Shown here: in pieces, positions 1-13,700 of the stretch
Layout: the number at the start of each line of letters is the position of its first letter
How positions within the stretch are numbered: position 1 is the stretch's first letter
Assembly: GCF_028858725.1 (NCBI RefSeq)
Contig: NC_084759.1
Span: 95,562,362-95,626,361, forward strand
Direction of reading: 5' to 3'
DNA from: Colius striatus
Lineage: Eukaryota > Chordata > Aves > Coliiformes > Coliidae
DNA length: 64,000 nucleotides
Made by a program: the position numbers and the translations under genes
The notes under the pieces: model-generated
Database searches by the model: none
Seen by the model: only the letters and a program-made list of their open reading frames with translations
What the model was told of the DNA's origin: nothing

Positions 1-2495
1 TCAGCGCACAGACAGCCTCTATGCTGCTGTAGGTGGGCTTAGAAACGCATCTGTAAACTGCTGTTGGTAGTACGGCTTGGCGACTTGGTGGTGGCAGGCA
101 GGGCCTTGCTGTTTTTTGCAGGGCCTGCTGCTCGCCAGGACAGGGCTTGCTGCTTGTGGTTATCGTTACAGCACTCACCTTTCCTCCCATTGTTCTGGCC
201 GTGTTATGTGCTTACTGGTATACCAGCCCCAACAATACATGTCGTTACAGCCCATACGCACGGCTTGGACAAAAAAACCCCCAACCTCCTTCTGATTAAT
301 AAAACCCGAATCCTCCACAAATCAGGAAACCACAAGATGTGTTTGGTCAGGGAGAGGGAACAAAATTTCTTACATTCAATGGTTGCAGCACTCGTCTGGG
401 GAAATCTGTTCTGGTGCAGTCAGCCCTGTTTCTCGAACCCTTGAAGGAAGGCTAAAGTAAGTATTGAACGCAGCATGCTACAGCCCCTGAAGTGGGGCTT
501 GGACCCAGCTTTTTGCAGGTGAAAGTTATGGGTTTATAATTAAAGAGCTGATCTTCTCTTTTTCTGTTTCATGTTTTTGATGAGATTGCCCAGCTGCAGT
601 GGCTGAGAAGCCAGGGTTTACTTTTCACTTCCTGTGCCTTCAAAGTAACGGACTCCTAAGTGCTTGGGGCAATGCATTCAGACATAAGGATTTGAAACTG
701 GTAGATGAAGGTCTGTGCTCTCTACATCCTAGCTGTTATAAACGTTGCAGTTTTTATTGCCTAAGGAGATAACAATCCTTCCAGCCATACCTCTGCATAA
801 AAGTGTTCTTAGCTGGTGTTGATGCCTCTTCTGCTATGAGGTTCTACACATACTGTGAGCATGTCTACTAAGCTTAGGCTCTTCTGAGGCACCAATGACA
901 TGCTTAAGTGGAGTTTCAATTTTTTTGGCCTGTAGGTTTTGAGAAAGGTTTGAGGATTGCTAATGGGCAAGATTAAAAAATCAACAAAATTATCTTGGTT
1001 TATAAGTGCAGGGATCTTTCTGAAGTCCACAAGGCAGTCAAATCACTTGTACCATCTAAGATGACAAAAGCTGATCCGGACAGAATGTTTCTGTAAATGA
1101 ACAAATATATTCAGCATTAGCCAGCTCGGGGATGTAAAAGCTGCAAACCTGTCCTATCAAAAAAACTGATGATTGAGAAGAGGGTGACACCATTATAGTG
1201 AAGGCTGTGGACAAGAAGTTGTAGATAACCATCTCCCTTGAAAACACACAGTATCTAATGTTACCTATTAACACTACAGGTGCCTGTACCTAGCATAATT
1301 TCTTTCACAGGAAAAAAGTGTTTAAACAATGCAATTTTAGTTTCTGGTTTCTATTATTAATTTATTTGAATAAATAGATATCCAATGCAATAAATATATA
1401 ATGCAGAGGCATATTTATTGTGTAACAGAACTGAGTGAATTAAGTATCAGTGTGAGCCATTGTATGATCATTATATGACTAGTCAGCAAACAGTGAGGAG
1501 AAAGCCTGTTGTGCTCAGGGTAACAAAGGAGAACATAATCTCTGTAATGTTATCAGCCTCACCACAACTTCCTGTGTAATTTTATGTAAACTGATTGCTC
1601 TTTAAGAGAAAAGCTCTTATCTTTTTTTTTGTGAAGCTGTAAAAAAAAACCAAACAAATCACAGAATCTTAAGAGCTAGAAGGGACCTTGAAAATCGGTA
1701 TATTAGTATTACTAAAGTACCTTTGACATTTCAGCAGGGGGATTTGAAAGCAACGTTCAGCATAGCTATTGTACCGTCAGTGCTGTTTGATCAATGGATA
1801 TTTAGTATTTATTAGCTTGTAAATAAATTTCAGGAGATAAGCCTTTCCAGTGGCAGTCATGTTGCTGTTAGTCTGCTGTGAACAGTTCTTTGGAAATGTG
1901 GCCTGCTGTTGCAGAGACCTGAAGCAACACTTAGAGGAAGGGTGAGTAGGAGCAGGTTGCAGCTATCAGAGCAGTTCCTAAGGCCTCTCCCAGCTTCCCA
2001 AGCACTCTTGTAACCAAGGTAGGGAGCCCGAGGCTATGGGCTGTGGTGACAGCACTTGCAACTTGGTGAGAGGAAAGTGTTTGGACAACTGAAGGTTTCA
2101 GTGGCTGAGAGTATGTGACTACCAGCTCTACCACAGTCGTGAAGTGTTGACAATTGAGAGATCTCAGTACATTTTTTGTCCAGTCTTGGTGGGAGGAAAA
2201 CTGTCACTTTAAAGTTAGGAGCAGGTTGCAGGAACTATGCAAAATGTATTCTTGCAACATACAGGGTACTGACATACTAAAATGATGAGCTTGGCTAAAA
2301 ACATTTATAAGGCAGAGCTGATCATGGTAAAGTCTTCTGAGCTACGAAAGCCTTGCCAGAAGAAAAACCGCAAAACGACAAAACACCATTCTGCACATCA
2401 AGAGTGAGGTATTACTGAAGCAAGTGATGCAAGTTGAGTCTGTAGAAGATAAATGCATGCATATAACATAATGCTTAGGGGGATTATATTGCTTC
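1..2495. other. Intergenic, left edge
   Basis: Mostly AT-rich, with a possible CR1 scrap at about 1658. No exon-like frame with splice sites and no RNA gene is seen. IFNAR1 is expected further left by synteny. Confidence 0.6.
1658..1700 (-). mobile_element. Possible CR1 3'-end remnant
   Basis: ATCACAGAATCTTAAGAGCT followed by AGAAGGGACCTTGAAAATC has the layout of a CR1 3' end in reverse complement but is short and diverged. Confidence 0.55.
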
Positions 2496-2500
2496 AGGGC

Positions 2501-3465
2501 TGTCATGGTTTAGGCCCATCAGGGAACAAAAGACCACAATTAGCCTCAAGTACTGAAAAGGCTGAGGATTGCCAAAGGGCAGGGAGATCTTAATTGCCCC
2601 TTAAGGTTCAGGACAAAACAGACCAGGCCACTTGGCTTGGGGAAGAAAACAGAAAATAATTTAATGCGACACCAACTAAAACATAACCTTAAAACCCAAA
2701 ACATAACCAAAATAAAACAACACAGAGTGGTACAACAATGAAGAGTCCAACCAGCCCTTTAAGAACCTCCCCTCTTCCTGGGCTCAGAGCCCTGATCCCG
2801 GTGTTTTTACCTCCTCCCCCCATGAACGGTCCAGGGGCGCAAGGAGTGGGGGAACAGTCAGTCTGTTCCCGATAGCTTCTGCCGTTTGTCCCTCCTCAGG
2901 ACAGGTGGGCTCCACGCCAGTCCTCCCTGCAAGTCCATGGGGTAACTCACACGCATGGCAGCCCTGCACGGGCTGCCTCGACACGCATTTATCCCAAAGG
3001 CTGCAGCTCCTCTCTGCCTCTCGTGTGGGGCTGCTCTGGGCCCGGCAGGCTCTCCAACACAGCCTGGGCCATGGCCATCTCCCCACACAGTCCCTCGCCC
3101 GTCCGGGCTCACTCACACGGAGCTGCTGTTAACTCTTCAGTCCTGCCATGGATCTCCATACGTTTCAGGGGTACTGCTGCATTCTCACCATGAGTTGCAG
3201 AGGGGTCTCTGGTCTATTGCTCCTCCTTCCTTCTCTGACTGTGGGGTCCACGTGGTCACCTCCATCTCACTCTTACACCTCCTGCCAGCACTTCAAATTC
3301 CTGTCCCTAAATAGTGATGGCAGAGGTGCCAGATTGGCCCAGCCGGGCCGGAGGTGGGTGTGAACCCAGGAGCTGGCGGAGAGTCCAAAAACTCTTTACC
3401 GGGTCTTCACTGCAACCCCCTCCCCCTGTTACCGAGCAAAAGCTGCTCCTTGCTAAACCATGACA
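2501..3465 (-). mobile_element. Solo LTR, copy 1 (about 965 bp)
   Basis: The element starts TGTCATGGTTTAG and ends with the exact inverted form CTAAACCATGACA. It is flanked by the 5-bp direct repeat AGGGC (2496-2500 and 3466-3470). The interior matches the reverse complement of the element at 54054-55013 closely along its length, and no retroviral gene lies beside it. An ATTAAA hexamer in the minus orientation sets the likely sense. Five-bp duplications fit an ERVL-type LTR; the family name is not assigned. Confidence 0.88.
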
Positions 3466-3470
3466 AGGGC

Positions 3471-6400
3471 ATTTCTGACCTTGAGTCAGATTTATTCTAT
3501 GGTAATTTGTTATCTTGTGCTCAGTTTTTAGGGAAATGTTTTAATGGCAAGTTATTTATGTAAACCACAGTTCACTGTAACCATTTTGTGGTCTGGATCA
3601 TGAGCTACAATATAGGCTACAAATTTATTACTGGTAGAAATATTTAGTAACCTAATAAATGCAAGTTTGAATGCAGCTTCCTCACTGATATTATAGAAGA
3701 AAGAAACAGACACTGGTGTTGACACAATCTGTTAAAAGAGAAGCTCTATCTCTAGCACACAGGCCGCCAAACAGAAGGGAAGCCAATGTATGCTCCTGTG
3801 ATCATCTATGTCAATGCTAAAATATATGCATGATGGAGGAAACTAAGCCATGCAGGCTCCACTGAATTTATTTCAGTTGGCTGATAGACAAAGGAGAAAC
3901 CATTTGCTTGTTTCTTTTCCCATCAACTCTGGAACAGGATAAAAGGAGCAAATACAGTATTTCGTCTTGTTTGAAGAACATAGAAACGGAGGTTCAGGAA
4001 GGAAGGACCTTAGGGAGTCCAGTGGTTCATTCCCAAGGCAGGATTGGTTGTATCTACCCTGTTTGCAACATACATTTGAGTTTAGTTAGTTCGTGGTTTT
4101 TTAAATATGCCACTTCTCAGGCAGTATCTCCTATACTTTTTCTGTTTTCATCATCAGGAAAAATTTTCTTCATGTTTGTGTTGTAACTGCTTTCATGTCT
4201 GTGACAGCCATAGAGCAGAGATTATTCATTTCCTGTTTTCAGAAGCCTTTCACATTTTTGAAGACAGCCGTGTTGCCATCAGACTTTTTTGCCAGACCAC
4301 ATAATATCATCTTCCTTCACCAAGCATGTTTTTTCTCACCCTCCTGACTTTTCCCAGGACTGGATATAGCTGTCTGCGTGGCCTTAGCAGCGCTAAGTAG
4401 CTGGAAGGATTATTTTCCATGTTTTGTTGATTGTAGTGCAGTTTGTGTATTCTGTATGGCATCTGCCTCTTTCACAACAGTGACACATTGACTCATTTAT
4501 AGCTTATGACCCACTGTAAGCCCCACATTTGTCTCCTTTTGCCTAGACCATTTTTCCTTGTCTGTTGACAGCATCTTGTAAAATATTGTGAAAAATCTCA
4601 CTAAAGTCAAACTATAACCTACCACTTCTGCCCTGTGCACAAAGTTCGTTGATGTCCACTGAAAGGAATCAGATTGATTTTTTGTTAACACATTGATATT
4701 CTGCAGCTGAGGGATAGCTTTTCTAAATAGGTCTGGAAGGTAAAAAACGTTACAAGTGAAGTATATATTAAAAAGATCCACCTGCTTCTTTCCCAGCACT
4801 GTGTTTGGATATTTGGACTTTACTTCTGCATTTCTTAGACAAAGTGTGGTTGGGCTGCTGTGCTTACGTGAAGCCCTACTTCATAAAAGTAGATGTGTTC
4901 CCTCCCATCCAAATAGCATGGCTGCAGTTGGGGGATTTTCCACAAGTGAACCCTTTTGTCAGCATTAAAAGGAGTATATCTGTGCAATGCAAGTTATTTC
5001 TTCATGGGTTACAAGCAGGTTGCTTTTAAGACTTTAATTTAATTGGGACTGGAATATTTCACATAAAGCCATATAATATCAGTTCAGTTTTTCCAAAGTA
5101 GTTCAATATCACTTCTCATTCTGATTTGCACTTCAGTCTGACTACTTGCTGTGGCTTTTATCATGGCAAAGATCCAATGATGGGGTGTTACATCTCTGGT
5201 TTCTTATACTGTGTTGTGCATCTTTGCAGGTTTGTACCATAGTGGAAATTTCTCTCTGACTTTTGCTGGTATTGTCCAGGACATGGTTATAATCTGAGAT
5301 GAGAACTGATCAGCTAATTTAAATCTTCCAGGCAGTGCTTTTCCTCTGCCTTAAAATTCTCACCTCCCTTTCTTCTACAGCTTCTTAAGGGATAAAGAAT
5401 TCCTTTAAGGGTGTCCCCTTAAAGGCTTCAGCCACCAGCAGACGAGTGAGTCTTGTTGACAGCAGTCTTAATCTTTCTGTTAGTTGCTCTGGCAAGCTGC
5501 CCTTGCTCTTCATGAAAAATATGTAAGCAAGCTTTTGCATCCAGGAGAGGCTTCCAAAAGAGCGGCTCTTGCAGCATGAGCGTCAGAAGGCCCAAGTGCA
5601 AAGGCAAGAGCTACAGTAATTTGTTTCTCCCAGCTGCTCCCACACTGGTGCTGCAATGACACACCACTCGCCTGCGCTGTGCATGTTTCTGGTCTAGCCT
5701 TTGCTGTATTCTGGACATACTGCACCACAGGCACCAGTTTACAATTTTTTGGGAAGGAGCAAGATACAATAAGCAAGGTCATGCTCTGGGCTGGAACGAT
5801 AAAGGTGGTAATGCTACACCACAGGACTTCATTATTAAGTGTATCTCAAAGGGTATTTCCCTCATCAGCATTTTATTTGCACACTCATGAATCTCTAGAG
5901 AGACCCTTAAGTTCAGCTCTTGCCTTTTTTTTCTTGACCCACCACCCTAAGATCTACACGGACAAAGTTGGGACATATAAATCTGTGTATCAGACATGTT
6001 GTTAGCCAAGAGACAGCTGAATATTTTCAGCACATGAGAAAACTGAGGTAAAGAAATACAGGCATCTAGTCAGAACATTGCATTTGGTTTTGAAGGATGG
6101 AGTGCATCAGCCAGGCCGAAAGAATGTGGAAAGCCTGCTGGCAACATGTCTTTTTACAGCCTGTGGAGGGACCTATCTACTATATTAAAAATGCCCAACT
6201 ATGACACATCTACAACTATCATCTTCATATATATTATTGCATCATGATCAGCAAGTTGTGCTTGGTTAGGGTGAGTTTCAGAGCCTGGTTGTACAGTTAG
6301 GTCAGCATATCTGAAAATCTAACCCATGTGCAAAGCTCCAGTTGTAATTTACATCACTGTAACTACATTACTCACATGATTGGAAAAGAAAGTCCCTGCT

Positions 6401-8130
6401 CTGAGGACCTTGCAGTCTAGTTTTAAAGAGGGTAATGTAAACAATAGGAGCTGAGAGAAGGGACTAGAAATGAGAGACAATATTTGAGTGACGTGATGTC
6501 AGAGTTGATGGGAAAATGGAAGAGCTGAAAGTTATTAAACAGATTCTTTGGTCTAGTGCTTTCTCCAGGGTGAAATCCTAGCATTAGTGAATGCACATCA
6601 ATGCTGATGGAGATGGGATTTCCTCTCTTAAGATTTCCCCAGTGGCTTCTCATTTATCTTTTTGGTATCATTATCATTCCATGCCTTCAGTCTTTTACAG
6701 TAATTGCTTGAAAGCATGCAAAATTAACTTAAGGAAATCCAATTTGTAAGGAGGAAGTAAGAAAGGACTCCTATTACCAAGTACAAACGAGCAGTTTCCA
6801 GTATGTTGCGTGCAGACAGTCAGCTATGCCTGTTGATTATTCAGAGTAGTTTCTGTAAAATAGTTTTTTTCACCTTCTTTTTCATGACAGTGCAAGTATC
6901 AAGGGAAGGAGCCTTTGTTTGCACAGACACTCCATAGCACTTTTTCAGTAGTTGATGATTGCATTTTGCCAAGTAACAATGGTTATTTCCCAACCTGCCT
7001 CAGAAAGAAAATGGACATCACAAATTCTTATGCTGTATTTCTGGTTAAGAATCTGTTTAAAAGCCTTTCCTATAGCTTGTCATGGATGCAGAGTTCAGGT
7101 TTCTGAAAGCCTTTGTGTCTGCGCTGTTCAGTGAGACTATTTCTGGCCAGGCAGCCAGCAGATTTGTGCTCTGCAGACAGCCAGCCTTCCCTGGTGAACT
7201 TCCCTCCAAGAACTCCTGGGGAGGAAAGACACAGAAGTTGCCTGAACAGAACACAGAAGAGCTGAAAGGAGAATGTGAAGCTGGTGGGCAATTGCATCTC
7301 TAGTCCCTTGGCTGGCCATGGGCTGTGGTGTTCTCTTTCTCTCTGAAACCCTCACTTCACTCCTTTGGCCAGAACCTGCTAAACTCCTGTTCCTTTTCTT
7401 ACTGTCTAACCTTACTGCCCTCTTCTATATTGGACTTTTGAGGTCAGAAGGGTGAAATTTAGGGAAGAAGATTAGAGTTGTGCAAGAAATATCTTGCCTT
7501 GTTCAGCAAGCTAAATCGGTCTTCTGACGGTCACTGCACATACAGCCTTCTCCTGCCCTCCTCCTGGTGGTTGAACAGCCTTGCTGAGATTTCTCAGGTG
7601 CAGCAGGCATTAGCTACAGGCCTTACCCTCTCCTGCTTGCTCTGTCATTGCTCACACGCTGCATCTGCTTCCTTGGGGGACTTCTGTTTCTCTCACCACT
7701 GTGGTATCTGCATACTGTAATCATGTTAAGAGCTGTGAGAATTAGGACAATGCAGCTGAAGTCACCAGTGAAGTCCACCAATCACAGTCCTCCGCAAGGT
7801 CAGATCATTATTTAACATGACTTTTGAATTTCTTTATAAACAGTATTGCAAACCACGTATGTTCTGCTGTGCAGAAATGCACATGCTGGATGCTTGTATG
7901 GCCATGGTGAAGCAGACAAGCAGACATCATGCCCTGACTGCACAGTTAGTGCTGCACAAAATAAGCCATCTGGGACCAGATAACCAAATCAGGATTTCAC
8001 AGAGGGTCTCCCTGCCCTTTCAGATGTGGTCTTTACTAAATACATTCTGCACCAGAGCCTTTGTTTGTGTTCTGGGTAGCGTATCATCTCCCAGCTTTAC
8101 TTACTGAGTTATCTGCATTAGAATAGCAGT
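3471..8130. other. Intergenic, no gene seen
   Basis: Short open frames on both strands carry no family motif and no matched splice sites. There is no CpG island and no clear repeat. Confidence 0.6.
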
Positions 8131-8240
8131 ATAGAATCATAGAATAGTTTCAACTGGATAAGACCTTTAAGATCATTCGTCCCACCTTCGTCCTAGCCCG
8201 ATCAACCAGCAGACTACCACTAGACCACAGTGGCAGCGTA
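8131..8240 (-). mobile_element. CR1-like tail fragment
   Basis: ATAGAATCATAGAATAGTTT followed by AAGACCTTTAAGATCATTCG resembles the CR1 3' end in reverse complement, then diverges. It marks the left intergenic region. Confidence 0.75.
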
Positions 8241-10039
8241 TAGTCTAGCCATTCGGTCAGCTGGATGTCCTCAGACAAGTGGAGCATGGCGTGACTGAAG
8301 GCTGGACCTCTAATTCAATCTTACAGGTCTCTGGGCTTCTGGAAATCCTGGTGACCTACTGAGATGCAGAATTTGGGAATTCATTCCTGTTTCACGATAG
8401 TCATGGTGCTGCAGCTAGAATCTTAATATTTTTTCATTTTTGGAATTCATGCTAGAAAGGCTTTGTGATGATGATCTAGACAATAGGTTCAAAGGTGGGC
8501 TCACGTGAACTTAAACCAACTGTTTCTTTAAAGGCACCATGTTCCATATCAAAAGTTGAACAAAGTAGTCAGGACAGATCATTCCTTTCCCCACATATGT
8601 CTGGATGTGTTGAAAGAGGAAGCAGTATTCTGAGAACAGTCTTTCCCTCTCCTCTCATGTGATAGTACAACGACGGGTATTGGCAAAGACACGAGGGGAA
8701 AAACTTCCTCTTCTTAAGTGGGGGAAGCCAACCTCTCAGAAGTTCAGAGATGACGTTCTTGCACACGTTCTTCCCGCTTTAATCTACGCTCTACCTCTGA
8801 ATATCCAAGATTATTTTTTTATCTTCCCCAGTTTAGTTTACCCATGGACCTGTAATAAAGTGACACAGCACATAGAACTGCCTTATCTGGGCCCTGATAT
8901 AACCTTTGAACCAGCTAAGTGATTTCAGCTACATTTGATAGATAGTAACTTCCCGCTCTTCCATGAAAATCAGCCACCAGATAAAAAAAAGCAGCTCTAT
9001 TAAAATAAGGAAAAGGCAGGGAAATCTCTACCCTCTTCTAACAGCAGCTGGGCAAACACCTAGCAGATGCATTGGTCATAGGAGCTATGCTAGGTGCTTT
9101 TTGCCTTTCTGGAAGCCGAAAACAGAAGACAAATAAAGCTTTAAAAAAAGAGAATATACAGAAGAAGTGGCTACTGTGGAAAGAGGGACTGGGAACACAC
9201 AGTGGAATTTTTACCAGACACGGGACATTGACCTTCTTTAGGCTCAGCACTCACAAAGCAGCTTTGGTGAGAGGTGAAGAAAAGTACCAATGAAACAAAA
9301 TGCCTTAAAAAAAAACAAAATGAAAATTCTTCCCCCTTTTTTCTGTGTTCCACATTAAATCTGAATATGATAAAAACCAGAAGGTGCAGAAAAACACCCA
9401 GCAACAAATAGCAGGGAGGTACAAATAATCAATGCCTGCTCTCCTCACGTTTTCTTCCCACATTTCTCAAGAAGTGAATGTTGACACGCTAACTAACAAA
9501 CCTCAAAATCACGGCCAAAATTAGGCTTTTCATCAAATTAGGATTTACACAAAACTTTACTCATGCTGAGTTATTTTTGCTGACCGGATTTAAGCTTTTC
9601 AGGCTCATTTTGATGTAATAATACACAAAAACTGTTGTGTCATACCATTAGCGCAGGGTGTGAAGGGTCACCCTTTATATATCCTGCTGTTGGTGTGGAC
9701 ATAAACTTCAGGTGCATGAACAGAGCCAGACTCTATTATGTAGCAGAGGAGTCGCATCAACCCGGATCAACTGGGTTTTTTCTTTAATTAAGAATACATA
9801 TCAGTAGATAAAGAAAATGAACCTACCTTTTAACTCCCACTTCAGCTCCGGAGGGTTCCACGAGCTTCAGTGGATGCTGGGTTAGGGAGGTAAAATTTAA
9901 TTAGCTGTAGAAACTGCAGGGCAGAGGCTGAAGGCCACCGAGCAACACCAGAACATGGAGGGCTATCTAAGCAGTGCGCTGCTATGTTCTCATTACCCTT
10001 AGCAATGAAGTAAGAGAAACACTTTGCAATGCAAAACAC
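8241..10039. other. Intergenic downstream of IL10RB
   Basis: AT-rich sequence between the CR1 fragment and the inferred IL10RB 3' end. Nothing recognisable was seen. Confidence 0.6.
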
Positions 10040-10569
10040 ACTGAATATTTGTGTTTGGTTTATTCATAACCAAGTTCATCCCATCATCATAACTTTACGG
10101 TTTTGCATCAGGTAAAAAAATATTCAATAGAAAGATTCTGCCACTAGGGATCTCCTTAAGAAATATGCACAATTTCTCATCTAAAAAAATATGTCAGATC
10201 AGTTCTTTCTTTACAAAATACTATTTTCTTTTACAAACGTTATACAATGTGCCATTTCAATTATATTTTTCAATAAATAGTTCATCAGAGTTAAATTAAT
10301 TAGTATTACATAGATATGATTTTTTGCTTTTTAAATTAATGTCAAAATACAGTTCCAGATATTGCTACAGCTTAACAGTGAGCCACTACAAACAGTGGCA
10401 AAAACTACATTATCATTTAATTCCTCATTTATAGTCAAATTTCTTGTACTTAAAAAAAAAATTACTGTCAAAAGTCTGTGTACACATTTTCATAAATGAA
10501 TTTTCACTGTCTTAATGCAGTAGTAAGAAGATGAACTCAGCAGCCTGACTGAAGTACGAGGAGTGCATT
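10040..10569 (-). other. IL10RB: IL10RB 3' UTR and candidate poly(A) signal
   Basis: This AT-rich stretch follows the IL10RB stop. An AATAAA hexamer on the minus strand lies at 10059-10064, which would give a 3' UTR of about 0.5 kb. Only the hexamer is seen directly; the cleavage site is inferred. Confidence 0.55.
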
Positions 10570-10782
10570 TTAGGCCTTTTCTGAAGATGGTACTATTCTT
10601 GAAATGGAGTCTTCTTTTTCAGAGTCCTGAAGGTGCTCTGTCATCTTGCTGGCCTCATCCCTAGTTTCTTCACCCTGATTTTTGGATTCTTCTGAAATGA
10701 CAGTTAGCTTGTCATAAAAAAGATTCTCTTCTTGTGGGCATGGAGAAAAAAGCTGCACACCACTGGGAGGTTTGGTCAAAAA
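10570..10782 (-). CDS. IL10RB: IL10RB terminal coding exon 7: cytoplasmic tail
   Basis: The 213 nt encode residues 274-343 and a TAA stop. FLTKPP continues directly from HLKE, and [14 protein letters not shown] is the conserved family motif in the tail. The last 35 residues are charged (Glu, Lys, Asp, Ser) and make the tail longer than that of the human protein. The acceptor is TTTCACAG. Confidence 0.95.
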   Translation of the reverse strand, partial: FLTKPPSGVQLFSPCPQEENLFYDKLTVISEESKNQGEETRDEASKMTEHLQDSEKEDSISRIVPSSEKA

Positions 10783-13700
10783 CTGTGAAAGAAAGAGGAA
10801 ATGAGAATTAGGCTGCACCAGCCATACCATCCTGTCTGCTTAGAAATACGTTTTCTATTGTTTTCCACACATCAACTAGCTTTCTCAATCCCTTGAAGTC
10901 CCAGAGTGGGGACAGTGTAATAACCTTTCTGCTCACTTTAACATCCTGTACAAGGCTTGGAGGTGAGTCAGATTTGTCTTTATTTGCAAGAACATACCCC
11001 AGGGGTTAGTGGCTTCTTTGGAACAGAAACTTTATTAAAAAATAAAACACCTAGGTTTTCTTCAGAGACAAAAACTAAAAACAGGACGTTGGCTGTAAGT
11101 GAAGGAGTTTGCAGAGGGATTTGTGAAACAGCTCCAGGAGTTGTGCATTCTTCCTGCCATCTCAGAGAGCTGTCTGCTCAGATATCAAACTTTAAAATAG
11201 TCAACACAAACCATAACCACTTAAGTAAAGGAGAGTGAGGGAAGCTTTGCCATTCAGTGAGAAAGGTGCCTTAATCTTTGTACTGAAATATCACAACTTC
11301 CTCCCACTCCCTCTGCTGTTGATAAGATGGAACCAGCCCCAAGAATCAACATGGACTTTGAAGGGTGTCATCACTGTGTTTTGAATGTCAGCACAAGAAC
11401 AGCACACCTACTCATCACTGTAATAACACATCAACCGCTCCTTTTGGCAGCTGAAGTACCAGTTCATTTTATTGGTAGTGACTGGAGGAGTACAGCTGCT
11501 TTTGCTCTTCTGACCTGACCCCAGTCTGTTACTTCAGTGCATTTTACATGAGAAATGAGCTGCTCTATCAGGAGTCCCATTCACTGTCATTACAAAAAAA
11601 TAAATACTAGTATTATTACCATTAGACTTTCTTCTTGCAAACTATGATTGGAAATGTTCCATCAGTAAGTAACCTGCAATGTCAAATGCTGGTGTAGTGA
11701 CACCACTGCCTTTGATAAATCATATAAGTTCAGCACAACTGACCTTTGATTACTGTGATTACCCACTATAACCAATTAACACAAAATAATCTCCCTTTCT
11801 TGTTAGAAACCTGAGCAAAATGACCATTGACCACATCCTGTATTGATCAGACCAATGCCACTTTCCCAACAGCTGAGCTCCAGGTTCAGCAAGCTGCTGT
11901 GTGCTGAGCCTGTGCTCAACTTCAAGCACAGGCTGAGTGCTAATCCACCTGCGAAGCCTTAGTCTGCTGAACTCTAAAGTCACAATAACAGACCCAGAGA
12001 AACTGCACAAAATTCAGAAGAGTATTGGCTGCTAACTTTAACATACGTAATGCTCCAAGTAGCCTTACTTCTTGGAGAAGACTGATACAGCCTTTTTTTG
12101 TTGCTATATGGGTAACAGGGTCAGTGGTATTCCCCAAAGTAATGGCTAACATCCATTGCTCTCCTTTTATCTTGAATTTTCAAGCTTCACCACATTCTTT
12201 ACTTAAATTAAACTTCATTATTATACTTGTGAAATACTTTGTTTCGGGAGAACAAATGTGCAATTACTTTAAGTCTAAAATAGAGACAAGGAAGAGAGAT
12301 GTCTCAGTTGTTTGCTATCTAGAAAGAGGAACTGAAGGTTAACACCTGTTATACTCCCACTTTAAAATGAAAGAAAACATGCTGTTCCTAAGCCGTATAA
12401 AGCCTCATATGACAAATTATGCAGTTTTTAGGAATAAGAGCCCAGGCCAAGTTTTTTAATTATTTGGCTGTTAAATATTTTTGACCATTCTGTAAAGAAC
12501 AGTTCAAAATGATGATATTTTAAGAGTTTATTGCACATCAGTACACTTCCAAAGGAAGTCTTAATTTCACTGCTTCTTACTTATGTCTATGCAGTGCCAT
12601 GGAACTTGATTAAAAAAACCTGAGGTAACACTAATGAAATGTATGATTTTATAATACCAGAAATTAACTCTACAATGAACTAACTTCCACTTTCTCACAC
12701 TGAAAAGTACCTTAATTTGTCATCTTCTTCCAAAGTTCACAACTTCATGATTTACGCCTGTTTGAAAGGCTTTTTATGTTTTGCAGAAGAGTTTTACCAT
12801 ACACAACAACTATATAACAACAGAGAACCAGCATTGTTCCTTAGAGTCTAAAACTGCCTGAGAATACTCTGAGCTTTACAGAGTGGTAACAATCAAGTGT
12901 ACATGAAAGAAGACAAAACAAAAGAAGTTCTAAAGATTTTGGCACAGAGAAGGCTTTGAAAAGCAGGCAGGTCTATTGAAAAGGCTGATTTTAATTGTGT
13001 TAGAAAACAAACCTCTTTCAAGTGTTGTGGGAAAATATATGAAGGGCAGAAAACATGTTTGGTGAGTCGATACAGATACAAAAATGAAAAGAAACAAACG
13101 GGAACGGCTATTACAACAACCAACATTGATCCTATAAGAACTGACACAACTATCCACACAGGAGTTACACCTGCAAGAGATGAGAAAAAGAAAATTAAAC
13201 CAGTGATTATTAATTTCTTGAATATATTCTTTCCAAATTATCACCTTCTCTATGACATTAAAAAAAACACCCCAAACTATTATGAAACTGTAACTGCAGA
13301 AGTGTTTCCAGATGCAAAATACCTCTTAGCTCTTAAATTTTTAGTCTGAATAGGCTGAGGAAGTTCCCAATAAAGGAAGGTTACAAGCCATTGTATTTAG
13401 GTACAACACACTGGTGATTCTAGAAGCAATATCAGGGAAGTGATTAAAGGAAAAAAACCACCAACAGAACCATCCACAGAGTGAAAATCACGTAAAAAGC
13501 TCCTGTACAGTCTTTACTGTTTCAGGAGCGTAGGAATTGACACATAAAACTACCAGAGTAGAGGCTTCCACTTTTCAAGAAATCCGTTAAAAATGGCAGC
13601 AAAATAAAGACAGCAGGGGACAAAAGTCTGTAAAATTCCAAACTGCTCAGCCTTTAAAATTATGTCATGCCCAGGGATTTCACAACAGGCAATGAGAATG

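Noticed and set aside
3988-4040. Possible old CR1-like end (GGAAGGACCTTAGGGAGTCC)
   Set aside because: Too short and diverged to call, and it lacks the AGAATC(AT) tail motif.
1-10000. IFNAR1 exons expected by synteny
   Set aside because: I found no CpG promoter, signal peptide exon or fibronectin-domain exon in this part. The gene probably starts beyond the left edge.
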